The notes under the pieces are model-generated. The model made no database searches, was not told the DNA's origin, and saw only the letters and a list, made by a program, of their open reading frames with translations. A stretch of DNA of 64,000 nt from Vitrella brassicaformis (Eukaryota > Sar > Vitrellaceae). The stretch spans positions 126,233 to 190,232 of the forward strand of contig CDMY01000275.1 in NCBI GenBank assembly GCA_001179505.1, read 5' to 3'. This document shows positions 54,895 through 64,000 of this stretch, one piece after another. Made by a program: the position numbers and the translations under genes. The first letter of the stretch is position 1. The number at the start of each line of letters is the position of its first letter.

Positions 54895-57800
54895 GGTGGA
54901 GGGGGTGGGCAGACGACTGGTGCGGCGAGTGAGGGCGGTTCGCGGTTGTCACTGCCTCCGCCGAATGGTTTTCCTGCCACGCTCAAGGGGCTTGCTGCAG
55001 AGATGGCCGATGAAGACCTGCTCAAGGAAGCACCACCGCGGAAAGCCCACGAGTCCGCGGCAGCACAATCGAGCCAGAAATCCGCTTCGCCAGCCAGGGG
55101 GCTTGCCACCCCATCCCCTCCGCCAGATCGACAAGCCCAACCACTGCCCAACGGACCGGTTCGCCCACTGCTTTACCAACCGCCGCACCCATTCGCACCG
55201 CCAGGTGGCGCTCCTGGCCATCCGGGGGGATATCACCCTTATCCTCCACCGCCCCCCTTTGCGCACACACACCAGTGGCCCGCGATGCCGCCGGGTCGCC
55301 CAGTGGCAGTACTTGGAGCCCCGAAAAGAGCCAGCGGGGCACAAAGCAAAACCGGCAGTGCGGTGGGCGACGACGATGCCAGCCAGGAGATCACTGACGT
55401 GCCCGAGGGCTACACATTCGGTCGGTATGCATTCATTGCACACATATATGCAGCTGAGCTGAGCACAGCACAGCACAGGCAGACAGGCGTTCGGTGCAGT
55501 GCGTACCTAGACGCATTTTATTTCCGTTTCTTTCCATCCATCAGAGTTGGAGGACCATCGTGAAGCGGATGGATCCATTGTGGGTCGGGTGCGCTTCAAC
55601 GGCCGGTCTATGGAGAGGAAGGTCTTCAAGCTCGGTAGCTACAACAATGCCGTGGCGGGAGCGTCCAAGGCCGCCGAGGAGTGGGGGAGAAAGGCCATCC
55701 TCAGACACGTCGAGAGGCAGCGCAAGCGGCAGGAGAAGCTGGCCGAGCAGCACGCTGAGGCCCTCTCCCCCACCTCACAGGCGGTGTCGAAGCGGCCAAC
55801 GGGCGGCCTGCGGCCGCGGACCGCTCTGCACAAGCCCAAGGTGCCTGGCAACAACGACGCTGATTGGGTGGCGAATCCGTCGGATGTTGCGTCATCGGAT
55901 GAGGACATGGATGGTGAGGCGGAGGGCGACGAGGATGACAGCGATGCGCGGCCGAAGCGGGGTGGCAAGAGGCGGCGGGTCACAGAGAGCGACAAGGTCA
56001 GGCGGGCCAAGGCGGAGCTGCCTCAGCCGGCACCACCTGCGCACAAGGAGGTCAGGATCGACGACACCACAACCGTGCCCGTTGAGGCAGGTAGGTAGGT
56101 CCGTCGCTCGGCCAGGCCAGAACACCTCCACCACCACCACCACCACCAGGCGTCTCATTCCCGTGCTCCTTGCCTGTGTGTGTCAGGTGTGCGTCTGAAC
56201 GGCCAGACAGTGTATCGTTATCAGGGCTATGTCAAGGTGGGCGGCAGGGTGCGGGAGAAGAAGGACTTCCCCCCCGGCGCCAGGCCGCCCGAGGAGGCAC
56301 TGGAGCTGGCCACGGCATGGGCCGAGGCAACCTTGCAGGTGTGGGTCAAGCACATTCAAGTCGACGACGACAACGCCAGCGGCAAACCTCGCACAAGACA
56401 GAGAGACGGGGCAGCCGCAACGCAGCGGAGGAAGCCGAGGACAAAAGGAGGTGGTGGCGGGGGTGAGGATCTCATGTCGTCTGTGGTGGCTGACGGCGAC
56501 GGGGGTGGCGCTCCTGTGGATGGCCAGCCCGCCGAAGGGCCGGGGGGTGAGGTTGCAGCGGCAGCAGAGGGGGCTCCTGAGTCCGACAAGAGGGCCCCGA
56601 GGGGGAAGAAGAGGACACGGCACGACCGTGTGATCGAGCCGTCGGGCGACATACAAACTGACCCACGTATCGCGGGCACTGCACAGACAGACAAAGAGAC
56701 AGACACAAACACAGACAGACACTACACACATGGGAGGGGAGACTGTTCACTCCACTTTACCGGCTTGGTGTGGTGTGCACTGCAGATTGGTGCGTGGTTG
56801 CCCGCCCTGGAGGCGACTACATTGCCCGTTTCATCCGTGACGGCTTCGAGCGTCGCTTCGGCCCCTTTAGGTCGCTGCAGACGGCCCAGCGCGCCTTCGA
56901 TGACGAGCTGGTCAAGACCTACGGCTCAAGGGCATGCGAGACGGTGCTGTTCGATCCGTCCAGACTGGAGCAGCTCAAGGACAACGCTGCCTTCCATGTG
57001 GCATCCCACGTGCCCGAGTACGCCACCTACCGTGGGTCGGTCGTCAGCCACCGTGCAGTCAAGAGGGCTGCTGCCGCTGATGACCACATCGTGGATGTGG
57101 TCATAATAGGGGCCGGCACTGCGGGTACGGACATGGTCACGTCTGCACAGGAGTCTCGCTGAAGCTCTGTCTCATGTATGTCGCATATATTTCCATCCTT
57201 GCTTGCGTGTGACTGCAGGTCTGGTGTGTGCAAGGGAGCTGATTCGTCGCGGACTGAGTGTTTTGGTCTTCGAGTCCAAGGACCGCATCGGCGGCCGCAT
57301 CCACACCGTCAAGCTTAGCGGCACCACCCCCACAGGCAACCCTGCAGACGACCTCGAGGCCTGGGACGTGGAGGCAGAGCTCGGCGCACAATACATCCAT
57401 GGCTGCTCACCCGGCATGGCGGACATCAATCCCGTCTACAGGACGGCCCTCGAACGGCGAGAGCGGCTCGGCCTGCCCCAGGCCGGCGTCGCCACGCCCC
57501 ACGCCGACCCTGCTATGGCAGGTCTCTGTCTCGACCACCTAAATGGCGAGGCGGTGCCGGCAGAGGTGATCGTCAAGCTGGGTTTCGTCCTGGACAAGAT
57601 CACGGCGGCCATCCAGTGCAATGCAATCGACATGTGCTTCCCCTTCCGGATGGACGGGGCGGGGACCAAGTTGCGCGAGCCATCGGAGGTATGGGACGTG
57701 GCGCTTGACGCCAAGAGGCGAGGCGAGATCCGTGGATGGCGACATGGGCTGTGGAAGAGTGACCAGAGGGGCGTGGGGCACGTGGCGGAGAGGTGGCGCA

Positions 57801-60489
57801 AGGGCAGCAAGAGCGGTGGGGGGTGGCGCAAGGGACGCTGGAAAGAGGAGGCGGCTCTCTTGGGAGGAACATCAGGTGGAGACATCAACGGCCAGAGTGG
57901 TGACCTACTGGGTGGTCTTCCTGCACCACCCCCAGCCGCAGCGGCCGCCGGGCCGGCTGTGGACGACAAGGAGACTGCTGAGAGCCCTCGAGCTGCCCCA
58001 GCCCCAGGCCCCGCCCCTCCCAGCCCTATCCCAGCTGCTGCTGCTGCTGCTGCCGCCGCCGCTGCTACTGCTGACGGACCAATGATGCTTGACGAGCAGC
58101 AGCCAATGCTCAACGGAACCGACACAGACGAGCTGGCCGTCGGCCGTCGGTGTGGCAGCCTGCCCCTGCCGTCGATTGAGGATGCCTTTCACCAGAACCT
58201 GGTGTCAGTGTGTCAGCGGCTGGACATCCAGTACCCTTTGTCCTTCACCGAGGAGGCCCTGCTGCACAAGGCCAAGCAGCGGCGGTGGGGCTACTGCGCC
58301 ATGCCCAGCGATCTCGACATCGAACACGAGTACTTCCTCAACACACTGGAGGGCAACGGCATGAACGACGGACACAGCGGGGCCACGCAGTTCTACGGCA
58401 CAGCCACGGTGTCCATTGGGCTGGGGCAGGGCACCACCAGACACGCTTCCCAGCCGACACCTGAGGCGCTGGACCACCTCGCGCATGAGGCCCTCACTGC
58501 GGCAACGGTCGGGCTGCCGGGCGACCCCTATCTCTCCGACCAGAAGCACCTGGTCAAGGACGCGGCGAGCAGGTTGGTGCAGCAGGGCGTCATGGACTTC
58601 CCTCTCTACCGATTCGCCAAGGGGAGCCAGGAGCAGGCGAGTGCGCCTAGGCCGGGTAGGCGGCCAGCGGGGCATGTCGACGAGCGTGTCTTTGGGGATC
58701 GGGTGGTGCTGTCGAGCTACACGCGGCTGGTGACGGACAAGGTTGTGGTAAAGGGCGCAAAGGGGGCGGGGGGGAGCATGGAGCCGGACATATCGCTGTC
58801 TGAGCCAGTGCAGAGCGTCCGGTGCCCTGGGCTGCACAGCGCTGCTGACGGCCATACTGCGTGTGAGGTCACCCTCAGAGGCGGAAAGGTCAGCCCAGCC
58901 CCACACACCACACAAGGATATCACACACGTTTGGTGTGTATGTGTACTTAATGGCTTTACTTACGCAGGTCGTTGAGAGCGACTTTGTGGTGTGCACTGT
59001 GCCTATCGGGGTGCTCAAGGCCTCACTCAAGTGCCACCCAAGACAAGACACACTCGACACTAACAAGTAAGTAAATGCCCTCCCTCCCTCTCGGCCACAC
59101 AACCATCCATTCACAGACACCAACCAAACCGCCTCCCTCCCTCCCTCCCTCCCTGTGCATTGTATCTCATTCCATCCTCACTCAGCAACAGCAGCGCCCT
59201 GGCTTTCGACCCACCCCTCAGCGGCGCCAAGCAGGCCGCCATCCGTCGATTCGGTGTGGGTGCGACCAACAAGGTGCTGCTGCGGTTCTCAGTCAGGCGT
59301 CACCCACCGCCACACGGACACCACCAGCCCCACCCCAGTCCAGCTAGTGCCAGTGCCAGTGATGCGGCGGAGCTGGAGGAGGGCGACCTGCACCCGCTGT
59401 GGACGTACTACGGGCACATCCCCAACTGGACCACCACACACCCGCACTACTACTTCCTCAACCTCCATGCCTACTCTTCCGGCTCGGCCAGTGAGTGGTC
59501 TAGACAGACAGACAGACAGACGCCATGTGTGATGGATTGAGTGATTGGTGTGAGGAACTGATTGGCTCAATAAAGGGTCGGTTGGTTGTGTGCGTCTGTC
59601 TGTCTATGCAGGTAAGGCTGGCCTGGTGTGCTGCAGTGTGGGGCCGCCACTGGCGTATGACTGGGGAGGCCGAAATGACCAAGAGGTGAGGGATGACTGT
59701 CTCAAGGTGCTCCGGGGCATGTTCAGCAGCCTCAGACGAGAGGTAGGTAAGGGTCGCCAGCCTGCCTCCCTACCTGCCAGCAAGCCGCGCGTCTATTTGC
59801 TCTGTGTGTCACATCCATCCATTCTTTCAGTTGCGTGAGAGTTCCGAGAGCAGCGACAACTCTGTGGACGACTCTGTGGTGGACGTCCTGCCACAGCTCC
59901 TCGACTACCGCGTGTCGCGGTGGACGCAGGACCCTGACTTCCTCGGCAGCTACTCATTCATACCAAAGGTGGGTAGGTCACCGTCAGCAACGAGGGAGAC
60001 GACACGCAGCGCAGCCACGGGAGGGGGTGTGGAATGGAATGGTGTGGTGTGCAGGGCAGCGATGAGCGTCTGATCGAGCAGATGGCCTCCCCAGAATGGG
60101 ACGGCAGACTCATATTCGCCGGTCAGGCAGCGCATCGCATCGCATCGCATCGCAGCACACACACATAGCCAGCCAGACGGGGCGTGTATGCATCTGTGCT
60201 GACCCCTTTTGCCTCTGTGTGTGCAGGTGAGGCGACGAGTCGTGTCGGCTTCCAGACGGTGACTGGGGCATGGTGCAGCGGCCTGAGGGCAGCCGACCAG
60301 GTCATCCAGGCCATACAGCCACACCTAGCCGTCCCTGCAGCACAACCGTCACAGCAGCATCCTGCTGCAGCAGCAGCCGCTGCTGGTGGTGGCTTCGGCG
60401 GGGATGGCGGCGACAAGAGGGAGGACACAGAGATGTCGGTGGGCGGCCTGCCGAGTGGAGATGGGCAGGCAGGTGCTGGTGAAGCTTAG
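54508..60489 (+). CDS. AP2-like DNA-binding domains fused to LSD1-type flavin amine oxidase
   Basis: 1649-residue chromatin protein predicted to bring histone-lysine demethylase activity to DNA. Eleven exons in consistent phase: 54508-55420, 55545-56090, 56187-56666, 56786-57124, 57219-58888, 58969-59066, 59186-59490, 59612-59742, 59831-59968, 60055-60121 and 60227-60489. Residues 1-304 are Pro/Ala-rich. Three AP2-like repeats follow at about 310-360 (GRVRFNGRSMERKVFKLGSY), 487-540 (YRYQGYVKVGGRVREKKDF) and 647-700 (YIARFIRDGFERRFGPFRS). Then comes a FAD-binding Rossmann motif (VVIIGAGTAGLVCARELIRR), RIGGR and GAQYIHG. A low-complexity insert occupies about 850-1010. The substrate-side lysine of LSD1 (K661) aligns with Lys of GATNKVLLRF (about 1378). 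The end has FLGSYSFIPKGSDE and FAGEATSRVGFQTVTGAW. No SWIRM or Tower domain was recognised. Confidence 0.88.
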
Positions 60490-61320
60490 TGGACAATTAT
60501 ATTGGAAGGACAGACATGTGCGTGTGGCAGTACAGTACGTGTGGGATGTGCGTGGAGGAAGGCTCACTCACTGCAGTTGCTGACCAGCAGTCGCGAGGAG
60601 TGAGTGGAGTGGCGCGGTCCTTCTGTGCCGGACCAGAAGGCACACGCTCGGTGGTCGCTCTAGCTAGCTACGTGTGGATGTAGTTCTGTGTGCGGTGATG
60701 CGCTCTTGATCAACCAACCAACCAGTGCATCCATCAACTGCATACTGTCTGCAGGGCGACTGACTTAACCCACCACGTACACCCACACCAACGGCTCACC
60801 AGACACACTCCATGGTTCCCACGTTGACGCCGTGGCCAAACCGACAAGCAGCAAGGCCGGGATCGAGGAGAAGCCTTTGTCGCCGGGACAAAGGCGATAT
60901 GTAGTGGCTGCTGATGCCGCCGCTGCGGCCGTGACGCAGTGCGTGGCCTGGCAGGTTCCGCTCCATCGGAAGAGCAGCACACTGGATGGCTCGGCAGATA
61001 ATTCGCTTTGTCCGGAGCGATGGTGAGAACGGATGCGCGAGGGAAAACGGCGGGAGCTTTGGTTTCCTGGCCGGAGGTGTTCGGTTTCGAGAGCATCTGG
61101 CCATAGCCAATTTTGTTACAACGCACGCGTACTTGTATAGCGGCCATTATCGAACACGGCGGGGACTTCTCATCTTTACTTACCTGTGTGCCGATGACGC
61201 GCGCCGGTAGCCCATAAGGTCAGCTGGGAGGGCGCAAGGGAGCGTGTTGGATGGGCCGCACCACCGTCGCCGTGTGCTGTGTGCCGTGTGTTGTGTATGG
61301 CATGCAGATCAGATCGGATC
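60490..61320. other. Intergenic, no gene seen
   Basis: About 830 bp between two plus-strand genes. Moderately GC-rich without strong repeats. Frames on either strand show no domain. It probably contains the promoter of the gene at 61321. Confidence 0.45.
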
Positions 61321-63786
61321 ATGGAAGGGCAACCCAACGTCAAATCCAGCGCCCTGCCCAGACGCAAACGAGGTCCTCAACCATCACAGCAACACACCAC
61401 ACCGCACCACGCCACACCCCTCTCTCTCTCCGTGTGTGTGTCCATCCATCCCATCCATCCATCGATCAGGTGGCGAGAACCAGCACATGTCCTCCATCTC
61501 GTCCAGCAGTCAGATGAGCCAGGGCAGCGGGGCGGCACCGAATCGCAGCGGGCAAGGACGGGGCGAGGCGGGGGGCGGACAGAACCGAGGTCAGGCATTG
61601 GGTGGCACAACCCACAGACAGACAGAGAGAGAAGTGCACGCACGCAGAAATCGCCAATCACTTCACTGCCGTCCATTTATTTGTGTGTGCAGGGGGTAGA
61701 GGTAATGATGGTGTGTGCGGGGTAGCTGGCACGACCGGCACATCGTTTCGTTTGATCCATCAGTCGGGACGACGGTCAACCAACGAGGGACCGGTAAGAT
61801 GAGAAGGAAGCCAAATTTGATGCGTTCGACGATGGTGGAGCTTCTCCCATCGCAGGTAGGGAGGCGTCTGTCGCGTGAGGACCTCATTCACATCTCTGGC
61901 TATGGCGTGTAGCCGCTCTACAACAACAGCATCGCCACGGAGGCCGGGGCTCAGTGCCGCGAGCTCGACATCGACTGCTCCAGGGCCGCCGACAGGGTCT
62001 TCTGGCAGGCGATGCCCGTCAACGTGGCTAAGAGGTGGGGCGGCCGCATGCCCAAACTCACCCGCATCTGGTGCTGTCACCCGGCTGGCGAGGGCGCCTG
62101 GTGTCTGGACGCTGTCACGGCGCTCATCGAAGGCCACACAGAGGGCCGCACAGCCATGGTCGCGGAGAAGAGAGCAGAGGCGGAGAGGCGGGGAGAGGCG
62201 GCCAACATCCCCGACGGCTCAGTCACGACAATCACATTTGAGGCGGCTGAGCTGACCGACGCGGACATGCTGTCCGTCGGGCGCACCAACCCCACCCTCC
62301 CCCCTAGCTGTGCCCAGCCCCCCTCCCTCCCCGCCCTCACATCCATCAGCGGCCTCACTGCCCACCACCGTGGCATCGGCAACCGCGGCTGGCGCGCCCC
62401 GTCGCTGGAGCGGGTGCAGGCGCACGAGCACATCGACACGCTGGGGCCACTCGTCGGCTCGTCGGGGTGCCTGAGGGTGCTCGACGTGCCCTCGACGGTC
62501 AACCAGAAAGCCGAGGTGATGGAGCAGGTGCCTGTTGCTGAAGAGGAGGGACAGCCGGGGCCGCTGGCGAACTTGGAGGATATCGGGCCGATTGAGGTCT
62601 CCGGCGACGATATTGCGAATTTGCTTACGTTGACGGTCTGGTCCACTCGGTTGCAGGTCAGCAGGCTATCACTTTCAAATGGACAACAGATGACGCACTT
62701 ACTGTGTCTATACTTTTCCTTCCTCAGATGCTGGGGTCGACCCTCGAGGCACGAGGCTGTCGTCGGTCCCTCAAGTCGCTGAAGGTCAAGTTCATCGACT
62801 TTGCGGGTGCGAGCCACTGGGTCTTCGGGTTCGCCGAGGCCCTGCAGACATTCGCCAGTGCGGTGTGCATCGGGGACGCCCCGATCAGCTTCACCAGTGC
62901 TGCAGGATCGTTCAGCCTGATGACCCTGCACAGCCACCTCTCCCCCCCTGCACCCTCACCCCTCCTCAAGACACTCATGCGGCAGCTGGCCGACCAGGCG
63001 ACAGAGGTGGCAGTCGACCTCAGGGGGTCCGACCTCGCCATCCCGCCCACGCCTGCGATGCTCGACATGGCCAGAGGCCTGGCATTCAACAAGGCCACGA
63101 GTGTGTTTGTGTTGGGTGTCCACCAGCCTGCACCAGCCGCCCCCGCCCCCGCCCCCGCCCCCACCCCCACCCACCCGGCCATCGCCATCATCGACCAGAT
63201 CCAGCCGATGCCGCAACCGTCGCAGCTGGTTCTCAACAAGCAGACGGCATTGGCGGCCGGCACCCACATGGCTGACAAGATGCCCAACTTGCGGATGCTG
63301 TCCGTCCTGGGCGGTGTGCCGGCGAAACAGGCGTCTGAGGCTATCAAGGCGATCGGGTGTGAGCGGGAGCTCGACATGGTGGCTGCGATTGATATTCGGG
63401 GTGTGGGCAGCGGGGGCATCGACGTAGGGGAGCATAGAGAGGGATTCCCCCAGACGACCACACTGGTTGTCGATCTCACAGGTGGGTGGGTTGGAGGGTA
63501 GACAGTCCCACAAAGACAGACACACAAAGAGACCTGCATACGAATGTCTGTCTGTGTGTCTCCATCAGTTCCTGCTGGCGTCTCCGACTTCGTCGAGTTC
63601 ATCTGCTCGAGTACGAGATCGCTGCTGCAGCTCAAGTGCAAGGCGCTGCTCCTCGAGCTGCGGGGCCTGGACGCGAAGACACGCAGCCTGCTCGAGTCTG
63701 CCGTGCCTGCACAGCTCAGCAGCCTGGAGGGCACGGCCATATCGTGCTCGCAGCGAGATGATAAGCTCAGTATATATGCATCATGA
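61321..63786 (+). CDS. Hypothetical protein, possible F-box-like/repeat family
   Basis: 656-residue protein from seven phase-consistent exons: 61321-61372, 61470-61589, 61693-61793, 61856-61908, 61984-62656, 62728-63481 and 63569-63786. The N-terminus (about 90 residues) is Gly/Ser-rich. Next is REDLIHISGYG followed by DRVFWQAMPVNVAKRWGG, which resembles an F-box-type start before a target-binding region, but the match is weak. The rest alternates short beta and helix segments (SLKSLKVKFIDFAG, TEVAVDLRGSDLAI, LRMLSVLGGVPAKQ), like an irregular leucine-rich solenoid. I think it belongs to a lineage-expanded family. The intron 61909-61983 begins GTAGCC; if not removed, its TAG would end the protein after about 110 residues. 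Confidence 0.62.
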
Positions 63787-64000
63787 TCGCTGCCAAGCAT
63801 TACAGTGGGTAGCTGCGGGCGTATGGAAATCGGACGGCCTGTCTGTGAGTTCGTGCCGTTCATGTGTTGCATGGCGTGAGACAGACGTTCACGTGATGCT
63901 CAATTGAAGATAGATTGCTGACGCGTGACGCGTCGAGACGGTCCCATACATGCAGTCATACCTTCCTCCTCTCCCTTCTATCCATTCGTAATTACCCGAT
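63787..64000. other. Window end, no gene seen
   Basis: Probable 3' flank of the preceding gene. Nothing recognisable. Confidence 0.4.

Noticed and set aside
60734-61147. 137-residue minus-strand frame
   Set aside because: No start context, domain or exon partners. Composition like random GC-rich DNA.
62724-63872. Long open frame on the minus strand (382 residues)
   Set aside because: It lies opposite the plus-strand exons 62728-63481 and 63569-63786, whose frames and splice phases fit. Its composition is Ser/Arg-rich, and it is a complementary-strand shadow in GC-rich DNA.

Overview
The window looks like nuclear DNA of a gene-dense, GC-rich alveolate alga, most likely a chromerid close to Vitrella brassicaformis. 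This is an inference from gene content: a tandem apicomplexan-type phosphofructokinase, AP2-like domains, a tunnel-type mRNA capping triphosphatase, two proteins with plastid-style leaders, and an organism-specific protein family at the right end. Genes are split into many short exons. Most introns are 50-150 nt and full of (TG)n, (CA)n, CCAT and CT repeats. I rebuilt the genes by following reading frame and splice phase by eye. No tRNA, rRNA, CRISPR array or transposon was recognised.

Layout, left to right: 3' part of ribosomal protein eS10 (+); CCHC zinc-knuckle, Lys/Arg-rich splicing-type protein (-); small plastid-targeted-looking membrane protein (+); syntaxin-17-like SNARE (-); Cet1-type RNA 5'-triphosphatase (+); cyclic-nucleotide-gated-type K+ channel (-); large unrecognised, probably N-myristoylated protein (+); secreted PQQ-type sugar dehydrogenase (-); Egghead-like GT2 glycosyltransferase (+); plastid-targeted LON-domain protein (-); long helical protein interrupted by a 300-N gap (+); 1229-residue double phosphofructokinase with 29 exons (-); Tudor-like protein (+); membrane-anchored protein with an Ig-like putative domain (-); coiled-coil RING protein with reading-frame interruptions (+); small hypothetical gene (-); three AP2-like domains fused to an LSD1-type amine oxidase (+); member of an unrecognised protein family (+).

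Strand alternates almost perfectly, giving eight head-to-head pairs, some with only about 95-150 bp between start codons, so shared bidirectional promoters are likely. The genes do not form one pathway. They cover translation, splicing and capping, vesicle fusion, ion transport, glycolysis, glycolipid synthesis, plastid proteostasis and chromatin.

The most notable items are the AP2-LSD1 fusion, the STX17-like SNARE, the PFK with a dead-looking second lobe and a GC-AG intron, the RING gene with three in-frame TAG triplets that may be short introns, and the frequent UG-repeat 3' splice sites.
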